Positions 24,157-37,840 of a stretch of DNA of 64,000 nt are shown piece by piece. Each line of letters starts with the position of its first letter. Position 1 is the first letter of the stretch. The stretch is from positions 438,570-502,569 of the forward strand of contig MU130378.1 in the NCBI GenBank assembly GCA_015039465.1, written 5' to 3'. The notes under the pieces are model-generated. The model had not been told where the DNA came from and made no database searches. It saw only the letters and a program-made list of their open reading frames with translations. Origin of the DNA: Phlegmacium glaucopus (lineage: Eukaryota; Basidiomycota; Agaricomycetes; Agaricales; Cortinariaceae). The position numbers and the translations under genes were made by a program.

Positions 24157-25232
24157 TTATTTCGTTAACGAACGTTTCCTTTTTTTCTTGCCGCCGCCAA
24201 TGGGTCCTTTGTTAGGTTCTTGAGATAAAATTGAAGGTAATTTCGGCGGTTCCTGGGAAGTTGGAGCAGGCGTAGGCGAAGATCGCATTGTTGTAGTAGC
24301 TGAGGTCTCGGCAGCCAAGTTATCGGTAGTCTGTACGAATGAAGATGACGAGGGGGACATCTTGGAATGGGCTGCCGTAGTCCTCATGGCATTCATCAAC
24401 AGCCAATTATTCTGTTGCCTCTTCGGAGCCTCTTTGCGATTGTCATGTGGCACATCTGAAGTTGTCCCGCTTTCCGTCAGGCTAAATTCTCCTTCAGGTA
24501 TTCGCTTTTTAGTAGCATCCCCTATCGACGGGTCTGCAATGGGCCAAACGAAACCAGTGCGAGGAGTGTAGTCGGGCCGATGTTTGCGCAGGATGTCGAG
24601 TGACGATTGAAGAGCAGATAGCGAGGTGAGCTAAGTCATTAGTTAATTAATATTCTACGACCAATATAATAAAAAAACTCACTAGACGGTTGGAAAGTAC
24701 CGTATAAACATCCGGTGACTGATATATGCGACTGTTCATGATAAAGTAAGCCGCCAAGGGCCTTACTTAGAGCGCTGCATGAGACTGTCAAGTCTTCGAT
24801 GCGAACTGACCGTAGACAGACCTTCATCAGGAGATAAACGTTCACGCTTTTGTATGATAAAAAACGAGGGAGGCTGCGCGTGGACAAGAGCGAACTCGAT
24901 ACCAGTAAATCGTCTGGAATCTATTAATGTTTGACCAATGCAGAGCGGTCGTCTACACACTGACCTTAATTCGGCCGCTTCATCCTTGACCGGAACACCG
25001 GTATAGATGGTTTGCATGCGCAAAACTTGATTATTGCTCTGCTTATCATAGAACATGGATGTGGAAAAATATTCAAAGACGTTCTCTGTAGTTAAAGGCC
25101 CATTTGCCTAGCCACAAAAAGTTTAGAAAACCTGGAACTGGGAGAAGTAAAAGAGCTTTCCTGCATCCATTCGTGCCATATGAAAAAACGATGACTATAA
25201 TCATCTGGAGGATGGAGGTCATTTATGTCCAT
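24157..25232 (-). CDS. MED6: Mediator complex subunit 6
   Basis: Med6 is a head-module subunit of Mediator, the bridge between activators and RNA polymerase II. The protein starts MDINDLHPPDDYSHRFFIWHEW at 25232. It continues with GPLTTENVFEYFSTSMFYDK, then the RFTGIEFALVHAQPP and FFIIQKRERLSP stretches, then AAYFIMNSRIYQSPDVYTVL. These are the hallmark blocks of Med6 in the right order. A low-complexity Pro/Ser/Thr tail ends in a basic GGGKKKRKRSLTK stretch, a possible nuclear localisation signal. Protein continuity needs intron 1 to run from 25160 to 25108, where the donor is GAAAGC rather than GT; the branch site CTAAAC and acceptor TAG are normal. Retaining it would shift the frame to an early stop. 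The other introns have GT-AG borders. Confidence 0.9.
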
Positions 25233-25387
25233 TGGGTGATGGGTTGTACCAAAGGAGCGGAGTGACAAGCAGCTTGGTCAACCACATCACCGGGTAGGCT
25301 TCACAAATTCGCACAGAATGCCGCAATATAATTTACGTTTGTTACCACAATTTTTATATCCATTGCATTGGTTCCAGGGTCTCCAAT

Positions 25388-27549
25388 ATGAGGAATCTTG
25401 CATTCAATGCTCACCGTGGCTACTTCCCCCTCCAGAGTATGTCGTCGTTGCATGCCCAGGACGACACGCACGAAACATCCTTCTCGAAAACAAAACGGCG
25501 CATTTCGTCAGGAGTTGGTACCCTTGTACATCACTTCAAGAAACATGTTGGTGTCGGGATTATCTGCTCTGTGGCTTATTTCGATCCGTATGCAATAATT
25601 CGCTTTGAATGTTGAAGATAGTTTCTAAACAGTATGTTAGAGGTAATTGGAGTGTCGACCTCCAAGCTGGATCGAGTTTTGGTTATCGGCCCATGCTTTT
25701 TGTTATCCTCTTAACTGGCTTGGGTGCCATTGTGTTTCAAGCAAGTTACATATTTTCAGACCACGCTGTTATCCTCATAATTTTCTAGACGCTTGCCTCC
25801 AAACTCGGTTGCGTAACAGGGCTTGGTGAATATTTATCACCTTTAATTGATTTTTATTCTAATGACTTTGACTGCCAGATTTGGCCAGTCATTGCAGATT
25901 GCTTCTCCATGACCATCCTCGTCACCCCCGTCTTGTTAGGTGGCTAGTTTTATACCCCCTCTACGTTTTGGCAGAGGTTGCTATCATTGCCACCGACCTA
26001 GCTGAATTATTGGGATCTGCTATCGGTTTCTGCTTGCTGTTCCCAAAGCTACCTCTTTGGGGCGGTGTAGTTCTGACCGCAGCTGATGTCTTGATATTCC
26101 TATCCATTAGTGATCCATCCCGTAGCCAGGGACGGCCAGTTAAGATGTTCGAATACGTCATAATCGCACTGGTATGTGGCATTATAACACTATTCAAATA
26201 TTCTCTTACCTTGGCGACTGCAAGGTCTTTGCGGTCTTTGCTTGTTTCATTGCCCTACTCATAAAAGCAAAACCAGATTGGCCCCAGGCCTTCATGGGTT
26301 ATCTACCTAGCAGTGGCCTTTTCCAATCAGACCCAGATGCCGTTTATACTGGTAGGACTTTATAGTCTGTGATTTTGCTACAGTTGCTCTGACATCTGTC
26401 CTAGCTATTGGGATTTTGGGTGCAACCATCATGCCCCATGGATTATTTCTTGGATCCTCATTGGCTACTCAAGACCGCATCTCCGAGGCACCGCAAGAAA
26501 CATTGTCACCTTCTTATACGAGTCGAGCAACGATTACATCCAGGATTCGATGTATGGTTTTGAACTTATTCCGCATAGATCGTGCAGAGCGAGAAACGTC
26601 AACGAAAGACTATCGTAGCAAGTACGGCGATCGTGAAAATAATTCTTTGTCTTTCATTCGTCAACACCTGTCCCATGGTATTACCGACATAGTTTCGAGT
26701 TTGCTTGCTATTGCGGTTCCGATCAATTCTGCGTCAGTTGTTTTCCTGCTGTTTGATGAACGGCCGCTTGCTGATCGCCGATCATGAAGAATTCTCATCC
26801 TTGCTGCAGCTGTCTTTTACAAAGGCCCTACAGAGGACAACGATGTTCCAGCTGGACTATTTGATGCCCATGATCTTATCAAAGCTCGCCTTGGGGGTGG
26901 TCAGTTTACTCTAAATTTAAATTTTTTTGATACTGACAAGCCACATGTATGTTACTCCAGGTCCTGCGTTAATATTTGCTCTAGCGCTTGTTTGCGCAGG
27001 TCAGGTATCAAGTATTACGGTCACCCTTGCTGGTCAAACAGTATCCGAAGGGTTTATCGAATGGAGGTTTTCGGTATGCATACCGTCTTATTGTCTGTCA
27101 ATCTATTCGATTCTTATCATACGGAGTAGCCTTTCCTCCGACGACTCATCACTAGATGTATCAGTCTAATTCCTTCCGTGGTCGTGGCCATCGCTGTCGG
27201 TCGCAACGGCATCAATGCACTCCTCGTTGCATCACAAGTTATATTATCCGTCGTTCTTCCATTCGTCGCTTTCCCTCTCATTTATCTGACTTCAACTGAG
27301 GTTGTGATGCGAGTTCGCGTAACCCCTGCAGATGTTGTCGGACCAGACACATCCCCGCTACAAGAAGTCACAAATTTCCCTGTAGAAGGACTCCAAGAAC
27401 TCCAAGAACTCCAAGAAGATGTGAGGCCAGAAAGCGTTGATTACAGCAATGGTTTACTACTCACTACTCTATCGTACGCCATTTGGGCTGTGGTTCTCGT
27501 CGCCAATGCTTACGCTATCGTTATGCTTATCATGCGTGTCAAATCATAA
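25388..27549 (+). CDS. NRAMP family divalent metal transporter (Smf type)
   Basis: NRAMP proteins move manganese, iron and similar ions with protons across membranes. The diagnostic DPGNW of membrane helix 1 is created by splicing exon 1 (ends 25587) to exon 2 (starts 25641). The helix 6 motif MPHGLFLGSSL and the conserved transport motif CAGQVSSITVTLAGQ, followed by VSEGFIEWR, are all present. About eleven hydrophobic segments are expected and several are clear (PLYVLAEVAIIATDLAELLG, GVVLTAADVLIFLSI, LSYAIWAVVLVANAYAIVML). One intron, 25741-25788, has a GC donor (GCAAGT). A small tandem LQELQELQED lies in the hydrophilic loop before the last helix. Whether it sits in the plasma membrane, endosome or vacuole cannot be told. 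Confidence 0.93.
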
Positions 27550-28286
27550 TGATCGATACTGTACTTATATCATCCCGAGTTATACGATCCAAATGTAACC
27601 ATGCTCTACGGACAACCAGTACTGCTGTCAAGCGGTTACGCTGCAAACAATATCGTGCAAACTGCTTATAAATCTCTAGGAGATACATCAGTTCACAAGT
27701 TCCATAATCATTCAACATTACTATTTACTTCCAAGCACCATTAACATTTACAGGATATAAATGATAGGATCGCCTTTGATTCAAGTTGGTACATTTAGAG
27801 TTAAGAATGTCTATAGGTTAGGACTGATAGGGAGATCGAAAGAAAGTAGAAATTCAGGTTGGCAGTTGTAGACTCGTAAGAAAAAGGAGGGAAATAGCAA
27901 GCAAAAAGATAGCACATAGGTAGGACAGAATAGCATCATCCAGGGAATTAATTAGTAAACCAGAAAATCAATCAATCCACATATTGAAAACGATAGTTCC
28001 AAGTAGATAAGGAGAAAAGAAAAAAAAATCATATCGGAGATCACGTCCGTCGCGGGGTCGAGTTGATAAACTAGACGGTACGAAACGTGATACATCGAAT
28101 GTGCAGGGCGGGACAGCATCCCGTTCGGCAATAAAGCAAAACGAGCCATACATAAAATAATCACTGACGCGCGCGACGAAAGGGTGGCAAGCAAGTGCCT
28201 GATGTACTGTCAATAAAAGAGTAGATAGAAGGGAAGATGAAATACTTACACAAAAAGAGAAAAGGGGTTTTTGTTAAACGAGCCAA
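27550..28286. other. Convergent intergenic region
   Basis: This 737-bp gap lies between the stops of the NRAMP gene and the C2H2 gene. It probably holds two long 3' untranslated regions. Only short frames without features are present. Confidence 0.6.
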
Positions 28287-29403
28287 CTACTTGATGTCGT
28301 GGCAGTCGCAGGCGTTGTTGCGGCCAACCCATCCCTTGCCGCAAGAGTCGCACCAGCTACGGGATCCGTTCTCAACCCCAACAGACTTCTTAGACGCCAC
28401 AGGGATAAGGGGAGCACTGATAGATTCATCACGATGAATGCTAATAAGATGACGACCCAAGTCGTGCTTCCTGCTGAAGGAACGACCACATGATCGTTGA
28501 GGGCACACATGAGGCTTAAAACGATTAGGGTCGTGGGTAGCCATGTGCGTCTTCAAGTTATATGCCCTAGCAAAAGCTACAAATCAAGTTAGAAGCCTGA
28601 AGATAGATATGATAGTAGTAATTACCTCGTGGGCAAGCTGTGCAGCGATATTTCTTCCTGGGGTCACCTTTGGATTCCTCAACAGGCTGGGGAGTAACCG
28701 AAGTAACCGTCGGAAGCTGGGCGGAGATATGCAAAGGAGAAACAGAAGAGTGTGCTAAAGAAGGGGTGAATCCGAGATGGGAGTAATAATCCGAAGAACT
28801 GGTGGAGTTTCGTCTGGGAGGACAAAAGTCGGAATAGCTGGAGCGAGGAATGTAAGGCTTTTCGAAAACCTTGGAGGAATCCGAGTCTATGGGCACGGTA
28901 GGACTACGAGGAGGGGTAGGTGGGAGTGTTCCAAAGCAAGTTGGGTCATTGGTCTCGTCAAGAAGGCTGATGTTAGATTGTGCTATTGAATACTCAGAAC
29001 CAACGCGGACACGGGAGAACTCCATATCCAAGTCGAGAAGATGCTTAGGAGAGATATTGGAAGGAGAGTAATAGGAAAGTTGTTCGTAAAACGAGTCAGA
29101 ATGGGAGGACAGAGACTCGAAGGACTCTGAGGATACTGTTATGGTGGAAGGTGGACCCAACTGCTGAGGTTGCTCCGCCTTCCAGTAATTGTATGCGTCG
29201 TTTGAGTCTACTGTCAAAAGCTGCAACTGATCGGGATAAGCGGCCAAGTTAGAGTCAATATCTGACTCGAAGAGATCCGGATGAGGAGCAATGACGTCTA
29301 AAGGTGAATGAAACGAGAAAAAGTCGAGGCTTTGATGCTGCTTGGTGAACTCGTTGCTATTGTATGGATCGTAGGCATTGAAGAATGACTGTGCTTCCGA
29401 CAT
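28287..29403 (-). CDS. C2H2 zinc-finger transcription factor
   Basis: Two exons, 29403-28626 and 28576-28287, encode 355 residues. The long N-terminal part is rich in Ser, Asp, Tyr and Gln and looks like a disordered activation region. Two fingers lie near the C-terminus. The first, CTAC then HMATH, has spacing C-x2-C-x12-H-x3-H and is split by the intron. The second has C-x4-C-x12-H-x4-H (CPQRSC to HLISIH). A third Cys/His cluster follows, WCDSCGKGW then CDCH, close to the end; its metal-binding capacity is a guess. A PPTPPRSP stretch could be a phosphorylation site. I do not recognise a named orthologue, and targets are unknown. It ends convergently with the NRAMP gene. Confidence 0.85.
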
Positions 29404-29837
29404 TGTTAATAATTTGCTGCGGAAGGTTTGAAGGGAGTCAGAGGAAGTGAAGGTGGTGGTTGGGAAAAGAGCTGTGGAATCCGTTTCGTCAACCCATATA
29501 CGAATGCTGCGCACTTACGTAATCATCTCCTTTTGTACTGTAACTATGTCTTTCACTTTTGCCGAAACTTACCTCCGTCGCTTTGCTCCTCCTTTGACTT
29601 CATTCATAAAATTTCATATATCACTGCCAGCACTCCCATCTGTTTCAAAAGCTTATCCTTTTAAAATGCAGTAGAGGGCAAGACGATAATATATTTTCAC
29701 ATGTAAACTGACTTACGTGGCATCGACGGCTTTATTTTGCCGTACAAGCACTGCCTTATGACAGGCACCGCAGTGCTGTGGGCGCTGATGGTACGATTAA
29801 ATATAAGATATAGGCTTGCTTTAAGCATCAAACATGT
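29404..29837. other. Promoter side of the C2H2 gene and upstream of tRNA-Lys
   Basis: This 434-bp stretch should contain the promoter and leader of the C2H2 gene. The plus-strand frames here are purine-rich and featureless. Confidence 0.5.
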
Positions 29838-29932
29838 GCCCGCCTAGCTCAATCGGATAGAGCGTCAGACTCTTAGGCGGGTTGGATCCCAGGATCATCT
29901 GAAGGCTGCGAGTTCGACCCTCGCGGTGGGCT
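29838..29932 (+). tRNA. tRNA-Lys(CTT) with a 21-nt intron
   Basis: The acceptor stem GCCCGCC pairs with GGTGGGC, and the D arm (GCTC..GAGC), anticodon stem (TCAGA/TCTGA) and T arm with TTCGACC all fold. The anticodon loop reads CT-CTT-A before a 21-nt intron at 29876-29896, then A, so the anticodon is CTT. The intron sits after position 37, the standard nuclear tRNA intron site. A T-run at 29939-29942 can stop RNA polymerase III. CCA is not encoded, as expected. Confidence 0.95.
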
Positions 29933-30249
29933 AGTATCTTTTGCTGTTGAGAGGGATGAGTGAGTCAGCCAAAATAATATCTTTTATCAATTGAGGTTGT
30001 GGTTTATTTTACACTTGGATTTGGTGTAATAAAGTAGACTCGAAGCCAGTAGTAGTAGGCTCAATTATCAAAACGTCCACACGTCGACAATCTTGGTACG
30101 AGACTAAGTCCTTCTTAGGTGGTGCTCAAGGGAGAAAATAAAAAATGTGATAAAATTAGCACCCAATTCCATACACTTCTTTTTTCTTTTCTCCAATAAC
30201 AACGGCTGGTGACGAATGAGCCTAGCAATAAAGAAGCAAAAGAAACAGT
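29933..30249. other. Spacer between inverted tRNA-Lys genes
   Basis: This 317-bp spacer holds the T-run terminators of the two facing tRNA genes (29939-29942 on the plus strand, and the minus-strand side just left of 30250). I see no other feature. Confidence 0.6.
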
Positions 30250-30352
30250 AGCCCACCGCGAGGGTCGAACTCGCAGCCTTCAGATCACGATGTGACCGAT
30301 CACCCGGACCTCCGTAAAAGTCTGACGCTCTATCCGATTGAGCTAGGCGGGC
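30250..30352 (-). tRNA. tRNA-Lys(TTT) with a 29-nt intron
   Basis: On the minus strand the mature halves are identical to the other tRNA-Lys outside the anticodon. The loop reads CT-TTT-A, then a 29-nt intron at 30314-30286, then A. The anticodon TTT decodes AAA and AAG. All four arms pair. The intron differs in sequence and length from its neighbour. Confidence 0.95.
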
Positions 30353-30583
30353 GATATTATTTCCTTATTTTAGCGTCACATAAAGGCAAAGCAGCAATAA
30401 ATAAGCACTGACGCACTCGAGCTGCAACCGACTGGAGGAAAGTTTACAGGATAGATATTCGTTCCATGTTACAATACATTTTACTCTACATGCAAATAAA
30501 AATCGAAAGCGATACTGACAGCATTTACGTTGAATGCACGATACTGTAATAATTACACGCCAACCCTGGTAGGTAAAAAAATG

Positions 30584-33429
<2,846 letters not shown>

Positions 33430-33681
33430 TGAGAAGAATGAGCGTTAAAGTGTCTGCTCCAGTGGATACTCAGTCTTGTAACGAGATTTAGGGCAGGTCT
33501 TTTCGCGTGGCTACCGTGTGACACTTATTACTTACTACTAAGTAGTAGTACTACATACATAATAATGATATTTACTGTAATTAGTCCATATGATTTTGAA
33601 TGATTATAAGCCTTTCAAGGTAGAGCTCGAGTAGTTAGATATGAAAATGATATATTGCAATCTAGAGCCACATGTATAATG

Positions 33682-33766
33682 TCCTTCTTAGCTCAGTTGG
33701 TAGAGCGCGTCACTAGTATCCGCTTCGGCGATGACGAGGTCAGTCGTTCAAGTCGGCTAGAAGGAA
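33682..33766 (+). tRNA. tRNA-Thr(AGT) with a 12-nt intron
   Basis: The acceptor stem TCCTTCT pairs with AGAAGGA. The D arm GCTC..GAGC, anticodon stem CGTCA/TGACG and T arm with TTCAAGT fold well. The loop reads CT-AGT-A, then a 12-nt intron at 33719-33730, then A. The anticodon AGT (inosine after modification) decodes threonine. A TTTT stop lies at 33771-33774. Confidence 0.95.
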
Positions 33767-33916
33767 TATGTTTTGTACGCAACGGTCACTTCTCCTGTTA
33801 ATTACGTACAGACCTTGCTAATTTATTTTGCTATAAGTGTGGCCTGGCCGATAAGATAGTATGTCACGTGCCAGTGAGGTTTGACTCGGACCAGGTCGAC
33901 AGGTTTCATTTCGACG

Positions 33917-35362
33917 ATGAGTGCGATGGATACAGACGAAATTTCTGTTGTGCTACCTCCTACAACCACGTCCGGATTATCTCTCTCGCTGTAAGGGAAA
34001 TTCTTCATCGTATGAATAGCAGTTAGTTTGCTAAACGCTTTTAACGATCAGTCATCCGCTGCCCATCTTGAACATATCGGAGCATTTGACGAGGTTAAAG
34101 CTACAAAAGAACTCTCCAGATCCTTTCGGTTTTGTTTCATCAATTTGAATTATAACCATTATCATCTCACACCGCGCTTTTTTTTACAGTTCTAGGCGCT
34201 CTTTTAGGCACACAAAATGGTCGCGAAGTCGAAATCGTTAATACATTTGAACTCATGGTTGTGGCGAATGACAACGATGTGAATGACTCAAAATTTCACG
34301 ACTTCCTTGTTTCACGACGCGATCAATGTAATATCTATCTCGGTCCTAGATCTACTGAAAATAATAAGGTTCGTTTTTCCAGACAAGCAAGTATTTCCTT
34401 CCCTTGAGTTCATCGGATGGTACACTGTGGCACCTCGACCAACAACCCGGCATACAATGCTTCACGAACAGGTTCTATCTAATTTGCTACACGTTTGTTC
34501 ATACACAGCACTTATCACCATTACTAGTTCACAAAGTATTGCTCAACGCCGCTGCTTCTAATACTGCAACCGAGTCTCGCGATGACCTCAAGCTCTGACG
34601 TCAATGCACAAACACTTCCCTTCAAGGCCTACGAACCAACGATTGAACTCAGGGATCGCAAATCGCGTTCCGTATATATCGAAGTCCCATATACTGTAGA
34701 AACAGGTGAAGCTGAACGTATCGCAGTGGATTGGACTGCAAGAGGGGGAGGTAGCGGCACAAGCTGTAACACTGACTTTCCTTTTTTTTACGTTGACTCC
34801 CCCTACTCACTCGCTTTTGTTCAGTGGAATCGCATCTGCAAACTCAAAGATCAGCTGTCAAGATGTTACACGAGCGTATACTGATCCTCATCAAATATGT
34901 AACAGAAGTAATAGCAGGTAGGAACGCATTTTTTTCATGATACCTGTAGCTTGATATGGATTTTTAGGTCAAGCCCGCCCAGATCAGACTACCCTTCGCT
35001 CTCTATCAGCTCTCATTGCCTCATTGCCAGCCTCGGAGAACAAGTACTTTAGACAAGAATTCGACATTGCACGTTTAACACTTTTTCTTGTCTTAGGCTA
35101 TGAATTAACGCCATAATCTACAACAGGAATACGAAGATGTTCAACTGACAGCATTCCTGTCTTCCCTGACTAAATCGACAAACATACTGAACAACGTAAG
35201 TCAAGCCATCATAGCCGTTATTAGACGATATCTCATCTCGTACCTATCTCGCTGTAGCTCGTCGACAAACATCTGGTAATGACTACTAGTCGGGATGATC
35301 GAGGCCCTCGTAGAAGGATGGGACGGCAGGGTGCTCCGGGCGACTGGGACCGTTTTCATTGA
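33917..35362 (+). CDS. CSN6: COP9 signalosome subunit 6 (MPN-domain protein)
   Basis: CSN6 is the non-catalytic MPN partner of CSN5 in the complex that removes Nedd8 from cullins. I read about eight exons starting with MSAMDTDEISVVL. The MPN part contains HPLPILNISEHLTRLK, GALLGTQNGREVEIVNTFEL and FIGWYTVAPRPTTRH, without the JAMM zinc residues, as expected for CSN6. Then come TPLLLILQPS, LPFKAYEPTIELRDRKSR and the C-terminal helical part with KMLHERILILIKYVTEVIAG and EYEDVQLTAFLSSLTKS. The correct acceptor before the TPLLLILQPS exon is TTACTAG, not the earlier CAG. One intron, 35069-35126, has a GC donor (GCACGT). The end is a short Arg/Gly-rich tail. A CACGTG box lies 47 bp before the ATG. 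Confidence 0.92.
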
Positions 35363-35581
35363 TTAGTATCCCTTTACTCATCATTACAGTTCCAAGATGC
35401 CGATTTGTATTATTATAACACTGCGCAACGCTATTTCCTTTCCCTGTGCATAATATTAAAGATATATGGCATACAAAATAATGTCGCAGAGTCAAAATAC
35501 ATGGTTACATTGTACAGTAAGGTAGATACCATAAATGAGTTTTTATATATTAATTATATCATGAAACCTCTAACGAAATGT

Positions 35582-37840
35582 TTATCTCCCTTCCCTGAGA
35601 ACTAGAAAAATGTGGTCAGCACATCCCCCAGTCATTTCTCTTGATGATGGATACATACCATTCACAAAAGACCGACTAGATTGTTTCGACAACAGGCCCA
35701 TGCTAGCACTGGCGAAAATGCCGCCGATTTTTCCCCTTTCCCTACGAGGGCTGCCGCCCAATCCTTCGTCATCACCATGAGATGATGGTTTGACGTTGTT
35801 TTTGATTTTACGCCAAAGACCTTGCTGACTGATCGACGCAATAGGAGTTGTATGGGAAGGTGGTATAAACTGCCGAGTAGGAGTGCGAGGCGATGGTGCT
35901 GGTAGAGTAGGCTCTGAGATGACCGGAGTGCTATGCTGTATCGTGTTTTCCGCTATGGAAACAGGCGGTTCTGGACCTGGCCTGGACTCTGGAGATAAAA
36001 ATTTCTGGTCTCCATATTGTGGGTCCGTGGGCTCTGTATACGACGATGGAGCAGTTGTATGTGATGATGAGGCACTTGGAGTCGTCGTCGAGCTGGGCAC
36101 ACTACTAGAGTTGGAGGTGCTGGATGACAACGATCGGGGATCATTAATTTCACGATTAGCGTGCTCGCTGGGCGGAACGTCAAGCTCAGACGGCTCCCTT
36201 GTCAGGGGAGAGATATTCAAACTCCCATTGTCGTCACCTGTGAAAACATCTTCGAGAAAAAGTCTCTTATGAATGCCTGCAAGGGAAGTGCTAATGGTAG
36301 TGGGGAAATCCCACGATTCGACCGAATTGGCGGATGAGATACGGCTAACCACTCGACGCTCCTGGCGTTGTGTGAGTGGCGGAAGGTCCTCTAAAAGCGG
36401 GTAAGGATGTCTGTCGGATGACAAAACAAGGATGAATAACCCACTCAAGATGGCACCGACAAGGTAGGACTTTTTCTTTGCGGCCCTGAAAAATGGTGTC
36501 TGAAGAAGCTCTTCCGCAGTTGGGCTATAGATGTCATTCAGCTTTAATAAACATCTGATCATGATATGATTCTTACCGCTTCGAAGGATCTTTGACTAAA
36601 CAACTGTCTACAATTTCTTTGAATGCACGAGAATACTTGTAAACCCCATCTTCCCGATCTAAAGTTGGAGGGTCTTCTTGTATACTAGAAATATATTCAG
36701 TAGAGTGAAATGTGTAAAAGTGTAGGATGCAACTCACATCCTTAACAGCACGCGTTGCGGAGATTCTCTGGATCTTGGGGGACGCCCTTGCGTTAGCTCA
36801 AGTGCGGTGATACCAAAACTCCAGATGTCGGCGGAGGAATCGTATTGTCGGCCTTGAATCAGTTCCGGTGCCATCCAACAAGGCTGTGGAACACGTTCAT
36901 TATCATAAATAGACGGTGAGAACGAAGTTTACATACAGTGCCAACGAAAGATTTTCGTTTTCCTATGCGAGGCCTTGACGCATCCGGAGAAGCCTCGTTA
37001 AAGGCTACAGCGCGCTTTGCGCTGCTACTCCTCAGCTCAGACGCCGATTTAGACTGTGAGAGAGCAGAAGTCGGAGAATGGGATTTGTTAGTAAGGGTTG
37101 ACGATTGTATGTGCGAAGTGTCTTCCGTAAGATCAGCTGCGACTCCAAGATCGCCTAGAAGCACGGTTCCATCATCATCTATGAGAAGGTTTGCCGCCTT
37201 GACATCGCGATGTATAAACCCGTTGATGTGCAGGTAGCTTATTGAAACACACAATGTCAAGATATTTATCATTTTAAAAAATAAGGACGAACTTTAAGCC
37301 GCTGAGAGCCTGTCTCAAAATACACCGAACGACATCTTCTTCCATACCGCCGGGCCAGCCGTACCGCATGACATCGGCCGCACTTCCTTTGTTCATTAAC
37401 CGAAGGGCAATGTACAGTCTGTGACCGTCCATCCAAGAGCCTCGGACACGTAAGACGTTGGGGTGCTTCGAGAGAGACATGAGGGTTGTTTCTCTTTGTA
37501 AAAGCTGCAGAGACCGCGGCACCAAAGTGTCAAGGTCTAATACCTTGAGGGCACAAGGAATACCCGGCGACGAAGACTGCGCAGAGGAAGGACGGTATAC
37601 TGCAGCATACACGATTGAGGAGGCCCCAAAACCTATAGGTGGACCGATGGTATAGTCTGCAGGATGGTCACTGGCAGAAAAAGTTCAAAAGGCAGCAGGA
37701 GTCATCGTCAAGGCTATTGCTGACCTGTAAAGTTGCCATTCATCTTCCACTGCACCGATGAACTTCTTGGCTCGGCCCATTATATCAATATCTTGAGCGA
37801 GGGAGGTGCTATGCCCGTGTAAATGGGCATCGGAAGACAT
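35582..37840 (-). CDS. STE20-type protein kinase, FRAY/OSR1-like
   Basis: The kinase domain fills the first half. The glycine loop is IGFGASSIVYAAVY and the ATP lysine lies in CALKVLDLD. The catalytic loop is HRDVKAANLL, and the activation segment begins DLG rather than DFG (LLGDLGVAADL). GTPCWMAPELIQGRQYD closes the activation segment, and SFGITALELTQGRPPR is typical of STE20 kinases of the FRAY/OSR1 group. A Ser/Thr-rich insert lies between DLG and APE. The second half is a long Ser/Pro/Thr tail, and I see no clear CCT/OSR1 C-terminal docking domain. The last exon is very short, ending SFVNVLREGR. The OSR1/SPAK animal kinases act in osmotic ion-transport control; the fungal substrate is unknown. 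Confidence 0.88.

Noticed and set aside
34404..34598. Frame suggesting CSN6 stops or is frameshifted near 34598
   Set aside because: Choosing the TTACTAG acceptor instead of the earlier CAG gives the conserved TPLLLILQPS segment in frame, so no lesion is needed.
35883..36272. 129-codon plus-strand frame
   Set aside because: Shadow of the Ser/Pro-rich tail of the FRAY-like kinase on the other strand.
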